A DNA stretch of 64,000 nt, from assembly GCA_031761405.1 (NCBI GenBank), contig JASEVX010000001.1, forward strand, positions 28,904,612 to 28,968,611, given 5' to 3'. Position 1 is the first letter of the stretch. Each line of letters opens with the position of its first letter. Source of the stretch: Serripes groenlandicus (Eukaryota; Mollusca; Bivalvia; Cardiida; Cardiidae). A program made the position numbers and the translations under genes. The notes under the pieces were generated by a model that worked only from the letters and a program-made list of their open reading frames with translations, was not told where the DNA came from and did not search any database. This document shows positions 41,701 through 56,700 of this stretch, piece by piece.

Positions 41701-44700
41701 ATGAAGTTTTTGGTTCTGAATTTAACATGTTAGTCTATTTATAGTAACTGTAACCTTGACATATGACCTGGGTAAGTGAAACACGTAATCTTCCAACTAC
41801 CTTTGATAATAAGCCTCTATGAATTATAAAGAAAATCTATATTAAAACAAAAGAGCTTGAAAAAGAGCTTGAACTAGAACTATCACTGAAGATGATAAAT
41901 ACCCCCAAAACAGCACCTTGACCTACACCATAACTTAATAAGTAAAAGGGCCATAACTCTGTAAAATAACTTGCAATTGTAAGACCTTTAGAATATGCAC
42001 ATCACCTCTTGGTATAGAAGCTTCATGTAAAACTTTATTGAATTCCACCCAGTGGTTTGTAAGAAATAGGCCGGACAAAATATGGCTTCCGACTGACCGA
42101 CAGACAGACAGCCAGCCCGACACAGTGACTCCTATATACCCCCTCTTCTTCGAAGGGGGTATAATAATGACATGGTTTCATACACACAAATAGAGCTAGA
42201 GTGATGGTTTCTTGCATAGACATTTAATAGCCACTTTGACTTTGACTTTTGAAATCTCCCTTGCCATTGAACCTTTTTATGAAGATAAAAGTAACTCCAT
42301 GCACAGAAGAATGCTAGAGTGATTACATTTCTTACAAGTAACAGACATAAAGTTGAGGGATTCCCATATTTAATGGTCATGAAATAAAAATGTGTTCATG
42401 TCAAATTTTGAGATTACTCCACTATTCATTCAATGCCCTACACATAAACCCTTTCTCAAATACAACAAATCTGCAGCCGAAGACTTTGAACATGTTAAAT
42501 AAAGAATTTCTAAACAGTTTGTTTTTAAAAAGAGTTGAAAACATCGTAGCAAAAGGAGAAATTGCTCCTTAAAAGCAAGTTCTACATTTGCAACAATGTT
42601 TTCAAAAGACGTCTGCTGCAAAGGCATCACAAAGCATCTGTAGAAGGCAAAGGGTTAACAGTGATCACATAATTTATTCAACTCAATTGATTCAAATCAA
42701 TCTAAAAAGTAGTCAAGAATAAGTACATGTTGTTGTTTTCCTGACATAAGTGATAAAGTGTTCCCAGGAAGCAATATATGCTGTTAATCCTTTCCCAAAT
42801 ACAACAAACCTGCAGCAGATGACTTTAAACAAGATGCACATGAGGGCTTATGCTCTACTGGGATGGTTTGGTCATTTTCAATCCAGAGCATATATGTATG
42901 GTGAAAATTGGATAGTAAATGGAGGCTCTATTGTGTTCACAAGCTGTTTTATAGCAATTTTGACAATTTCAAGGGCCATAATCCAGTCATGCAAGGGCAC
43001 ATCTGGCTGGTTTTCGAAAGGAACTGAGCTCTCATCAATATTTAACAACTGTTTAAGTAAGGTGAAGATCAGATGGTAAATGGAGCCTCTATTGTGTTCA
43101 CAAGCTCTATTATAGCAATTTTGACAATTTCAAGGGCCATAGTCTAGTCTTGAATGGGCGGATCTGGCTGGTTTGCGAAAGGAACCGAGCTCTCATGGAT
43201 ATCTAACTACTGTATAAATTTGATGGAGATATGTATGGTGAAAATTGGATAGTAAATGGAGACTATTGTGTTCTCAACCTGTTTTATAGCAATTTTGACA
43301 ATTTCAAGGGCCATAATTGCATGGGCGGAGCTGGCTGGTTTGCGAAAGGAATCAAACTCTTATCAATATTTAACTACTATCTAAGTTTGGTGAAGATCAG
43401 ATAGTAAACGGAGGCTTTTTTGTGTTTACAAGCTGTATTATAGCAATCCAGTCATGTAAGGGCACATCTGGCTGGTTTTCGAAAGGAACCAAGCTCTCAT
43501 CAATATTTAACTACTTTCTAAGTTTGGTGAAGATCAGATAGTAAATGGAGCCTCTATTGTGTTCACAAGCTCTATTATAGCAATTTTGACAATTTCAAGG
43601 GCCATAGTCTAGTCTTGGAATGGGCGGATCTGGCTGGTTTGCGAAAGGAACCGAGCTCTCATGGATATCTAACTACTGTATAAGTTTGATGGAGATACAA
43701 TCAAAACTAAAGACTTTATCGCGTTCACAAGCGGTATTATAGCAATTTTGACAATTTCAAGGGCCATAACCCAGTCATGCAAGGGCACATCTGGCTGGTT
43801 TTCGAAAGGAACCGAGCTCTCATCAATATTTAACTACTATCTAAGTTTGTTGAAGATCAGATAGTAAATGGAGCCCCTATTGTGTTGACAAGCTCTATTA
43901 TAGCTATTTTGACAATTTCAAGGGCCATAATCCAGTCTTGCATGGGTGTATTTGGCGGGTTTGCGAAAGGAACCGAGCTCTCATGGATATCTAACTACTG
44001 TATAAGTTTGATTGAGATACAATCAAAACTGAAGACTGTCTCGCGTTCACAAGCAATTGTTTACGGACGCACGAACGACGGACACCACACCACGGCATAA
44101 GCTCTTCTGGCCTTTGGCCAGTAGAGCTAAAAACATCTTAGAGCTGAGCAATTCTCCATTTGCAACAATGTTTTCAAGATGTGTCTGCAGAGGATGTGTC
44201 AAATGGTTTAAGAACCTAACAGAACTTTATTTATCATACCTTTTTGAAATATCCCCCATGTAATCTCATGTGACCGTTCAATGCTGGTGTATTTTTAAAC
44301 CGTCTCTCACATATATTGCACGCTACTGGCTTTGCCGCCATCTCATCCCTGAAATACATATGATGAACATATATTATGATATTTATTGAATCTAATCTTT
44401 TTATATTTATGAGCAATCAAATCAAGCAAACTGTCTCTGTTACAAAGGTTTTCCCCCAAAACAATGTTTTGATGATTGATTGATGATGCCGATGTCAACA
44501 AATTTTCCATTTATATCACGGCATTCCCTGGGTAAGTTACCAGTACTACTTGTCAATTTATCCTGATACCACCCACTCAGTCGTAATGCTAACCCAGCAA
44601 CCCTTAGCCCCAAGGTGGGAAGCCATTACTACCATTTTTAAAGTCTTTGGTATGACTCTACCGGGGATCAAACCCACAACCTCCCACACCTGAGGTGGAC

Positions 44701-47700
44701 GATATACCACTACACCACCGAGGCAATAAATGTTTTGATGTCACAGAGGTCTACAATAGTAAACATGTCTTATTGTTTATTTAAGGTAACACAGTTAGAA
44801 GTGACCGACCCTGTTTGACAAAAGTCAATGCGACACATATGTATTCCTATTCCACTAATGTGAAAGCAGCCAGTTCAGGACTCGCGCCGTCGTTCGCCAC
44901 TTGAGCCATTGGCTCAGAAATGAAAAAATTGGCTCAGAAAAAACAAAAGTGGCTCAAGCCGTGGCTCATAAGAAATAATTGGCGAAAAATCTACATTGTA
45001 AAATCTTACGAATTTCATTAACAGAAGTATCAATTGACTGGTTCCCGGATGTAGACGATATCGTGTATCACTATTGGGTAAAATAATTTAAACCAGTCAG
45101 AGTGTGTATAGTGTTTGTGTACAATGTCAAACTGTTGACATACGCGCGATTACGGAGAGTGGATATTTTAAACAAACTGCTTTAATTTGTTTACAATTAA
45201 AGACTGACCAATTACGTATTTTCTTGATTGATAACTTTAAACAAGTCACTATAATTGATGTGACCTAATGCGTAAATCGGTTAAATTAGCAGCAATTAAA
45301 GGCCGGTGGATTTTGATGTTTGTCGGCGATCAATTTAAAACACCAATCAAAATAATTATAAATCGAAATCACTATATATAGGTTTACCAAATCTGTATCG
45401 TCCATTCACCTATTTTCGATACTTTTTTCTTCCACATGTATAAGTTAAGTTATGTAGTTCAATGACGTCACAGTTTGTTTACAATCTACTTAATCCAGTG
45501 TTTTATTGATACTCTCGGAAAAAAAAAAATAAAAAAAAAAAAAAAATTCGTCGCGAACAGGTCAGATTTTACAACATTATCACAAAAACAGTGTTTTTTA
45601 CTATTACTTTTTACCAGTTGCGTAGAAACTGCAATTAATTAAACTTCCTAAATGGAAAAATAAACATTTACCGTAAAGATTATTTTCTCTGTAGTACTAT
45701 TGCTGCAGAAGGAAATCAGTGTCACAGTGCAGTATGCAAAAAAAAATGTACAGGGTGTGCCAAAAAGATCGTACCCCTTATATTTTTTACTTTTTTTTTT
45801 ATAATTTCAACAATCAATAAGCAATCATGTGACAAATAAAGTAACGAAAGCATATATTAATTTAGTTCCCTTTTTTTTTATAAAGTTTTTATTATGAATA
45901 ACATTATGTTTGCAGTAAAATCCTCATCTAAATGAACATTTAGATAAATGTGAACTATGATAAGGTATTTTGTCTCTCTCTATCAACTTGCAGATATATT
46001 TTTTATGGCTCAGATGTCTCATGATTTTGGCTCGGATGTCTCAAAAATGGCTCAAGCATTGGCTCAAACATTTTTTGAGCCAGGGCCGGCCCTGAGCCAG
46101 TTGCTTCAAAAGACTGTTGAGTGGAGTATGTTTTGTGAAAGTCAGTAAGAACATTGATGGGTGAACATGCTGCTATGGTACGACTATCATTATCATTAAC
46201 CCTTTCCCAAATACAGACGCCTTCGCTATAGACATCTTTTGAAAGCACTGTACCAAAAGGACAAATTGCTCAAAACAAGTAATTTCTCCTTATACCACAA
46301 TGTTTTAACTCTTTTTTAATAACAAAATCAATATGTATGAACATTCAGTCGTAATGCTAACCCTGCTACCCTGAGCGCCAAGCTGAGCAGGCAATACAAC
46401 CATTTTTTTAGTATTTCATATGACCCGACTGGGTATAGAACCTGCGACCTCCCACATCCGAAGAGGACGCTCTACCACTACACCATCAAGGCAGTGCTTG
46501 ATGGGACACACATATCGCTTGCCAATAAGTCAAAGCTTGACTGACAGACAGACAGCTGAAGCAGGAGTGATCCAATTGTCACAAAAAGTTTAGTTTTACA
46601 GAAGATAAAACCCTTTCCTACATAAAGCAAATCTACAGCAAACACCTAGCCAAAAATTGTGAAAATCTCTTTAAATCAAGATATTATTATTAAATAGTGT
46701 TGAAAACCTTGCAGAAAAAACAGAAATTGGCTAATCATGAGGAAAGGGATAACTTACCCTTGTTTTGACAAAGGTTTTGGTGCATGTGTTGGTGGCTCAT
46801 ATGCTCCCCAGAATGCATTGGACTATAAATCATTATTCACTTACATTGTTTTCGCATCTGCAACAGTAACATTTGCAGGAGGACCTTGGTGGGACTGACT
46901 TGTGGGGTTGTACCACAACTGTGTTGAAGACCGTGCTGGGCTAGTGGCTGCCGGCTGCTGACCATTGTTTTCTCCAGGGCTCAGCTCTGAGTAAACAGGT
47001 GACAGTTCTCCACTACGAGGGCTCTGTATAGTAGAAGGTGGACTTTTATAGTCCTGCCAGCTGGAACTACTTGAGGATTTTCCACTGTTGCTACTACTTT
47101 GTTGTTGCTGTTGTTGTTGTTGTACTTGCTGTTGTTCTGTCTGAAGCTGGGCTTGCTGCTCCAACTGGAACTGTTGGAACTGAATACGCTGAAATGAATA
47201 AAGCTTTGCTCTAGGAAAATCAATCTTAACCCTATCTTTCATCAAAAGCAATTTCTCCTTTTGCCACCATGACTTGAACTATAAATTTATAGGGATTTTC
47301 ACTATTTTTATCTTGACCTTTTTCTAAGCCTTCTGCTGCAGATTTGTTGTATGTGGGACAGGGTTAAGGTCTTTGTGACTAGTGAAGAGCCAGATCAACC
47401 TGCTCATATTGCTCTCTTCACCAGTAAGTGAGAGAAACTGTGACAAACATTTTTCATTTGGAATATACATCATCAATGAATGCTCTATGATTCACTCAGA
47501 TATTTTGATTGCTCCATATTTCTTGTATTAATCTTGTGAAATTTCGCAGTTACAACTGACTGATCATGACTTCCAGAGACAAAAAACAACAACTTCATAG
47601 TGAGAAGCTTCAACCAGTGGAAATTGAACAATAAATAAAGGCAAGAGGGCCAAGATGGCCCTAAATTGATCACCTGAATGAAAGCGAATTAGTAACAAAA

Positions 47701-50700
47701 ATCTGGGAAAAATTGATCAGGAGTGTATATATGAAACTGCAATAAGTGGACAATGTTAATGAAATAGTTTATCAGTAAAGGCCATTTCATCTTTGAACAA
47801 TTTGAAAGAAGACCACCAAATGAACATTCCTGTGAAGTTTGGATGATATTGGTCCAATGGTTTAGGAGATGTTGTTCAAAGCTAAATGTTCATTTACCCC
47901 TTTTCTGATGCCACATAGCTGCTATCTAGTTTAACCGAATAAATTATGTAAATGGGTCAGTAAAGGAACATTTCTGCTAATTGATGTCAAAATCTGACAA
48001 GAACTTTAATAAGAATGGAAGTATATAGTTTTGTCATTTTTCCCTTTTCTGATTCCACTGTGCTGCCCTGTTTTTCAACGAATCAATATGGCTTGAACAG
48101 CTTTTGTAGAGGGTCACTCAAGAATATACCAAATTATTTTGGAATCAGAGAAGCTGATTCTGGAGGAGAAGAATTTTAAAGTTTGAGCATTTTTCTCACT
48201 TTCTGATGCCGCATCAACCAAAATTCTATACAGAATGTAAGTCTTTGATCAATGTTGAAAGAGGACGAACAAAGGAACATTTCTGTGAAGTTGAGTTGAA
48301 ATTGGTCCTGTGGTTTAGTAGAAGTTGTCATTTGTAGCTAAAAGTTCAATTTACCCTTTTTGTGAAGACGCCTGGTTACTATGCTTTTGAAACCAATCAA
48401 TTTGACTTTGACTGAAACTTTTCTGAACTCGCCTGGCTGCCATGTTTTTCAACCAATCAATATAGCTTGAACAATTTTTATAGAGGGCAACCCAAGGATC
48501 ATTTTTCTCAAAATTATATTGGAATCGGACAAGCAGATTCAGAGAAGAACAATAATTATGGTACTTACCTCATTTCTGATGCCACAGCAACCAAAGTTCT
48601 CCATAATTATAATCTTTAAACAACTTTGAAAAAGAACCACCAAATTTGTGAAGTAAGATTGAAATTGTTCCAGTGGTTTAGGAGATGTTGTTTAAAGCTA
48701 AAAGCTAACGACGGACGCACGACGGACAGAGCATGATCAGAAGAGATCTACTTGAGCTTTCAGCTCAGGTGATCTAAAAATTCAGGAATAAACTTGAATT
48801 ATCAACCGTCCATTAAATCCCTTTGACGATCTGTTAATTTATTAACCCTTTCCCTCATATAGACGCTTTCTGACGCCTCTGCAGCAGGCAGCTTTTTGAA
48901 AACATAGTGACAAAAGAAGAAATTGCACAAAACATGCAATTTCTCCTTTTGCCACAATGTTTTCCACTTTTTGTCATAGGTTATCCATTCAATTATGGAG
49001 ATTTTCTATGTTTTGACAAAATACGTTCAAAGTCGTCTGCTGCAGAATTGTCGTATGAGGGAAAGGGTTAACATGGAATCAATTACATAATTATTTTCCT
49101 TAAAGATATTGCATTTTGTAACTTTTAATTTTTTTTAAATATATTTTTTGAAAACCATGTATAAAGCATTTAAGTGTTGTTGATCAAAATATATACAACA
49201 TGACTGCAAATAAGCAGACTTCGAAATAGATGCAATATATTGTGAAAGTATTACAATATGATAATAAAATATCGCAATATATATTGTTGTACGCCTTTAG
49301 AGGGAGTGTGTAAGACTTTTTAAAACAAATATGACTTACTTTAAGCACTTCCAAATTATTCTGTTCTGTATTATTTATTTCTTGTGCCCCGATTTCTTGC
49401 TTTAGTTGTATTTGTTGCTGTTCTAATGGAATCATAGTCACTGTTGATTGTGTAACTTGATTCAGGTCCTTGCTTGTAAATGGCAGATTGATTGGCAATG
49501 AGACTGTGCTTGTGACACCTGCCTGAACTATGGGCTGTAAATTTATCATTTTACTATCACTGGCTTCTGCTATGACCACCTCAACTGCATTAGGCTCCTT
49601 ATATTTCACCCCAACATTATTTGAAGTTTTCGCAACATTGTTATTTGTGTTTGCAGATACAGTGGCTACCACTTTCCCCGCAGGGGGCATGGTGACTTCA
49701 GCGAGCACTTCAGCAGCCATTGATTGAGCAGAGACCATTTCTGTGGCAATCTGTTCCGATGTATGCTGATGGTGATTCTCTAAATGTCGACGAAGAGATC
49801 GGGCATCACAGTAACTTTTGTCGCAGCCTGTTACCATACACTGATATGGTTTTTTATCACGATGGGTCATCAAATGACCATTACTGAAAATTAACAAAAA
49901 GAAAACAAGTTAATTCATTGAAAGTCCACAATAAATATTGCTTCGACCGCAATTACTAAACAAGAGGCCCAAGAGGGCCAGTATCGCTCCACTGCCATTA
50001 GGCAAAATTTTAATTTCCATGGGGGCCATGTTTTTCGACCAATCAACATGGCTTGAAGAAATCTGATAGAGGGTCACCCTAGAAACATTTCTACAAAATT
50101 TTCTGAAAATCAGCCCAAAACTTTCGGAGGAGAAGATTTTTTAAGTTTTCACTTTAGCCGTAAAACGCAAAATTGTTTTCACTTTAGCCATATAAGGCAA
50201 AATAGCCCTGCCCCCTGGCGACCATGTTTTTCGACCAATCAACTTCGCTTGAAGGAATCTGATACAGGGTCACCCAAGGAACATTTCTACAAAATGATTT
50301 GAAAATCGGCCAAACACTTATGGAGGAGAAGATTTTTTAAGTTTTCAATAAAGCCATTTTAGGCCAAATTGCCTCGCCCTCTGGCGGCCATGTTATTTGA
50401 CCAATCAACATGGCTTGAAGGAATCTGATAGAGGGTCACCCAAGGAACGTTTCTACAAAATTATTTGAAAATCAGCCTGACACTTTCGGAGGAAAGATAG
50501 TATAAGTTATTTCTTTCTTTCGGTTGCCATGGAAACCAGAATGATGCATGGATCCAAACAATTTGAAGGGCTTTAGGAGAGGACATTGAGAGGACGCTTC
50601 CTATGAAGTTTTTTCCCAATTGGCCAGGTGGTAAGGGAGAAGTCATTTGAAGCAAAAGGTTACCGGACAGACGTACGCATGCACGACGGACAATTCGCCA

Positions 50701-53700
50701 TGACATAAGTTCCACTGGCTTTCAGCCAATTAGAGATAAAAATTTATTTTAAAATATGTGGACTATGTTTAGCCTCTGCAGTGTACAAGTTAACTGACTG
50801 ACCTAGACGTTTTGGTGAACTTACATGAAAATTTGATGAAAAATTATGCCTCTGGAGTGTTCACAAGGGCTTCTAAAACTTGGCCCGGCGACCTAGTTTT
50901 TGACCCCCATATGACTGAGAGCTTGATAGAGATTGGATGGAGATGAATGTTCTGACGAAATTAGATCTAAAAGAGGTTATCACCAATTCCATATAACACT
51001 AGAATGTGTAGCATTAATACAATCAAGGGGGCATAATGGTGTTCTAAAAGCAATCTTTAGTGAAACTTGTTGTCTGACATTTCCCTATGGTGGTTAACAT
51101 TTTCATAAAGTTATATTCAAATTCATTCAATCATGCCTTAGATGCTGCTCTGGACAGACAACGCCAAACCAATATCCTATTCACCTTTGGCGAGGCATAT
51201 CTAGCCATAGCAATAGACATGGGTGTTTTCTTAACTATATCTAAAGAAGAGGCAACTCTCAGGTATTACTAGAGAAAGGAAATGCACAAATTTTTAATAT
51301 TCCATTCTTTTAACCATTCCCCTCATATAGACGCTTTCTGATGCCTCTGCAGCAGACGGCTTTTTGAAAACATAGTGACAAAAGAATGCTTTCTACTTTT
51401 TGTCATAGGTTATCCATTCAATTACAGAGATTTTCTATTTTCTGACAAAATATGTTTCAAGTCGTCTGCTGCAGAATTGTCATATGAGGGAAAGGGTTAA
51501 TACCCTATTCATTAACTTCACTTTCATTTTATGGGAATTTGCATAGTTTTCAAAGTCGTTTGCTGCAGATTTGATCTATGTAGGAGTAAATGGGTCTTTG
51601 TCCAAGAAAATCTCGCCTATAATTTATTTAAATGCTATGTTGTGGGTACCAAATGAATCGTCTCACTGAGATGATTATTTTGAGTACCTGCAATATAGGG
51701 TTTGAAGATCAAATACTGGTTTAAGCCAGTGACCCCTTATCCCTTGCCACAATTTAGACACATTCTGACGCATCTGCAGCAGTCTTTATTTGAAAACATG
51801 GTGGCGAAAGGAAAAATTGTTTCTGTTGAAAGTAATTTCTCACTTTTCCACAATATTTTCAACCCTTTTTCACATAAAATAAATCTGGAGAGGATAACTT
51901 TGAAATCATCTGGAGAAAAATATGGAAACTCTTTTTATAAAAGTTTTAGAATAGAATAGAAACAAGAGGGCCAAGATGGCCCTAAATCGATCACCTAATT
52001 GATAGTAAATTAGTAGCAAATATTTAACTGCAAATATCTGGAAAATTTTATCAGGGAGTGCAAATGAAACTGAAAGGAGTTTAGTTTTAACTTATTTATT
52101 TTACATCGATTGTGAAACAAGCCTTGGGCTTAGATTAATCACGCTCGATGTCTGCTTCCTGGAGACTTCACCAGTACTCGCGCCGTTTGTGTGGAAAAAT
52201 CCCAAAGTCAGGACACGCTCATCACGGGACTCGAACCAGGGACCTTTGATACGAGAGGCCGACGCTCTACCTCTGCACCACTGTCTTCCACTGAAAGGAG
52301 TGGACACTTCTCAAGAAACAGCTTATCAGTAAAGGCCATTTATATCTTGAAATCTAACAAGAACTTTAATAAGAATGGAATTATAAAGTTTTTGTCATTT
52401 TGCACCTTTCCTGATGCCGCCTTGCTGCGCTGTTTTTCAACCAAATCAATATGGCTTCAACAGTTTATTTAGAGGGTCACTTAAGAAACATTTCTACCAA
52501 ATTATCTTGCAATCGCACAAGTAGATTATGGAGGAAAAGGATTTTAAAATTTGGGTATTTTTTCTCACTCTCTGATGCCGCAGCATCCAAAGTTCTCAAT
52601 GGAATTTAAATCTTTGAACAATTTTGAAAGAGGACCACCAAAGGAACATTCTTGTGATGTTTTGTGGAAATTGGTCTATTGGAATGGTAGGAGTTGGATG
52701 TCACTTGTAGCTAAAAGTTCAATTTACCCTTTTTGTGATGACACCTGGTTGATATGATTGCGTAACCAATCAAAACGGCTTAAACAAATTAAATAGAGGA
52801 TCATTACAGTAAGATTCGTATTATATTTTCTTAAAATAAGACAAACACTTTCATAAAAATGGAATTTTCAAATTTTGTCATTTTGCCCCTTTTCTGATGC
52901 CGCCTGACTGCCATGTTTTTCGACCAATCAGTATGGCTTGAACAATTTTTATAGAGGGTCACCCAAGGAACATTTCTACCAAATGATATTTGAATCTGAC
53001 AGGCAGATTCGGAGGAGAAGATTTTTAAAGTTTGGACATTTTGTCACCTTTCTGATGCCGCAGCAACCAAAGTTCTCATTTGAATTTTAATCTTTGAACA
53101 ATTTTGAAAGAGGACCACAAAAGGATCATTCCTGTGATGTTTTGTAGTAATTGGTCTATTGGAATGGCAGGTGTTGGTTGTCATTTGTAGCTAAAAGTTC
53201 AATTTACCCCTTTTGTGATGACGCCTGGTTGCTATGATTGTGTAACCAATCAAAACGGCTTTAACAAATTAAATAGAGGATCATTAAAGTAAAATTCGTT
53301 TTATATTTTCTTAAAATCAGACAAACACTTTCATAAAAATGGAATTTTCAAATTTTGTCATTTTGCCCCTTTTCTGATGCCGCCTGACTGCCATGTTTTT
53401 CGACCAATCAGTATGGCTTGAACAATTTTCATAGAGGGTCACCCAAGGAACATTTCTACCAAATTATATTTGAATCTGACAGGCAGATTCGGAGGAGAAG
53501 ATTTTTAAAGTTTGGACATTTTGTCCCCTTTCTGATGCCGCAGCAACCAAAGTTCTCAATGGAATTTTATTCTTTGAACAAATTTGAAAGAGGACCACCG
53601 AAGGAACATTCCTGTGATGTTTTGTGGAAATTGGTCTATTGGAATGGTAGGAGTTGGTTGTCATTTGTAGCTAAAAGTTCAATTTACCCCTTTTGTGATG

Positions 53701-56700
53701 ACGCCTGGTTACTATGATTGTGTTACCCATCAAAACGGCTTAAACAAATTAAATAGAGGATCATTTAAGTAAGATTCGTATTATATTTTCTTAAAATCAG
53801 ACAAGCACTTTCATAAAAATGGAATTTTGTCATTTTGTCATTTTGCCCCTTTTCTGATGCCGCCTGACTGCCATGTTTTTTGACCAATCAGTATGGCTTG
53901 AACAATTTTTATAGAGGGTCACCCAAGGAACATTTCTACCAAATTATATTTGAATCTGACAGGCAGATTCGGAGGAGAAGATTTTTAAAGTTTGGACATT
54001 TTGCCCCCTTTTTGATGCCGCAGCAACCAAAGTTCTCAATGGAATTTAAATCTTTGAACAACTTTGAAAGAGGCCAACCAGAGAAACAGTCCTGTGATGT
54101 TTCACGGAAATTGTCCTTGGAGTTTGGGAGGAGATGATGTTTAAAGCTAAAAGTTAACGCCGGACGGACGGACGACGGACGACGGACGACGGACAAAAAG
54201 TGATCAGAATAGCTCACCTTGAGCCTTCGGCTCTAGGTGATCTAAAAATTGTGGAATCAGGAATTTCACCTTTTGTCAAAATGTATTCAAAAGTCGTCTG
54301 CTGCAGAGGGCCCAGAAAGCATCATTCTGTAACTGGGAAGGGGTTAAGCAAATGAAATAAGACCCCTTATATAGAGGTTTGATTACACATTACTTACAGG
54401 TGGTCCTGTCTCTTGAACCTCTTTTCACATATATTACAGACATACTTCCTCTCATCACTGTGGGTCAGTTTGTGTTTGGCCAGGGCACTTGTGTTATTGA
54501 ACACCTTGTGACACTGGTTACACTCCAAAGATCCACCCTTCCCAGGCGACACTTGACCTTTTAAAGGCTTACTCCTGGGCTTGTTGGTCTGTTTCTTCTT
54601 GTCATCAGTGACAGACAAATCTGTAACATTAAACAATTTACCACATACAACAAATTTGACGATATATGATGATTCGTGTCTCTTGTTACGTCGTGTGTAA
54701 TCGACAGAATATTCTACTTCTAAAGCCACTCTGTGAAATAAATTCATGTTTGCATGTTAATTTTATGGATAGGACCGGGTACCCGAGTACTTGATTATAA
54801 TTTTCGCCATTTTTCTGTTTTTCCTCCGTTAACAGTTAATGAATAAAAACTTAAACAAGAGGCCCAAGAGGGCCAGTATCGCTCCACGGCCATAAGGCAA
54901 AAATAAAATCTCCAAACACCCCTGCCCCCTGGTGGCTATGTTTTTTACCAACCACCATGGCTTAAAGGAATCTTGTAGAGTGTCATGCAAGGAATGTTTC
55001 TGCAAAATTATTTGAAAATCGGACTGACACTTTCGGAGGAGAGGATATTTTAAGTTTTCACTATAGCCATTAAGGCAAAATAGCCCCACCCCCTGGCAGC
55101 CATATTTTTCAACCAATCAACATGGCTTGAAGGAATCTGATAGAGGGTAAGCCTAGGAACATTTCTACAAAATTATTTGAATATCAGCCAAACACTTTCG
55201 GAGGAGAAGATTTTTTAAGTTTTCACTATGGTCATATAAGGCAAAATAGCCCCGCCCTCTGGCTGCCATGTTTTTCGACCAATCAACATGGCTTGAAGGA
55301 ATCTGATAGAGGGTCACCCAATGAACATTTCTACAAAATTATTTGAAAAATCAGCTGAACACTTTCGGAGAAGAAGATTTTTTAAGTTTTCAATATACAT
55401 GTAGCTATATAAGGCAAAATAGCCCCGCCCCCTTGCGGCCATGTTTTTCAACCAATCAACATTTCTTGAAGGAATCTAATAAAGGGTCACCTAAGGAACA
55501 TTTCTACAAAATTATTTGAAAATCGTTTTCTCTTTAGCCATATAGGCAAAATAGCCCCGCCCTGTGACGGCCATGTTGTTTTACCAATCAACATGGCTTG
55601 AAGGAATCTGATAGAGGGTCACCCATGGAACATTTCTACAAAATTATTTGAAAATCTGCTGAACACTTTTGGAGAAGAAGATTTTTTAAGTTTTCACTAT
55701 AGCTATATAAGTTAAAATAGCCCCGCCCACCTGGCGGCCATGTTTTTCGCCCAATCAACATGGCTTGAAGGAATCTGATAAAGGGTCACCCATGGAACAT
55801 TTCTACAAAATTATTTGAAAATCTGCTGAACACTTTTGGAGAAGAAGATTTTTTAAGTTTTCACTATAGCTATATAAGGCAAAATAGCCCCGCCCCCCTG
55901 GCGGCCATGTTTTTCGCCCAATCAACATTTCTTGAAGGAATCTGATAAAGGGTCACCCAAGGAACATTTCTACAAAATTATTTGAAAATCCGCCTGACAC
56001 TTTTGGAGAAGAAGATTTTTTAAGTTCTCACTATTTTTTTCTTTCGGTTGCCATGGAAACCAGAATTTCGAATGGATCAAAAATAATTGAAGGAATTTAG
56101 TAGAGGACATTGAGAGGATGCTTCCCATGAAGTTTCAACCAAATTGGCCAAGTGGTTAGGGAGAAGAAGTCGTTGAAAGGAAAAAGTTTACGCGCGCACG
56201 CACGCACGCACGACGGACAATTCGCCATGACATAAATCGACTGGCTTTCAGCCAGTGGAGCTAAAAATGATAAATTGGTTTTCTCTCTGTTCAAGAATAA
56301 AATCATTGGATTACTTAAGACGGCGGAGACAAAGAGGTATCAATTTGAATGTAATCTCCAGTCAATCAAAAATATGTCACACAGGACGTTAGTATTTCAC
56401 ACCTTTGACGTAGTTGTGCTTTCAACGTGGCCCTTGTCCTTATATATTTTTAGTCATGTAAATATAATGGAGACGGGTTAATTCACAAACCAAAAGTACA
56501 AACCACTTCTAATTGTTGTTCTATGTTTGAGCCATAATATGGTGTCTGGATTTGGAGTTACATCACAAACACTGTGGTGTTCTCTTTTTGTAATATTTGA
56601 CTTTTATCGTTAAATGCTATATATGGTTAGAACAATATCTTAAGCTGTTATATTCTAAATGACTAAATAGTTTTTAGCTTTAAATAAATCAAAGTGTGGG

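Noticed and set aside
44650..44727. Possible functional tRNA gene
   Set aside because: A and B boxes are present, but no cloverleaf acceptor stem closes. The adjoining core and tail identify a SINE.
47100..47140. Microsatellite only (CTG/TTG run)
   Set aside because: It encodes the Gln tract of exon 4a in a frame flanked by good splice sites, so it is coding.
52101..52307. Minus-strand frame WCRGRASASRIKGPWFESRD
   Set aside because: Translation of the tRNA-like head of a SINE.
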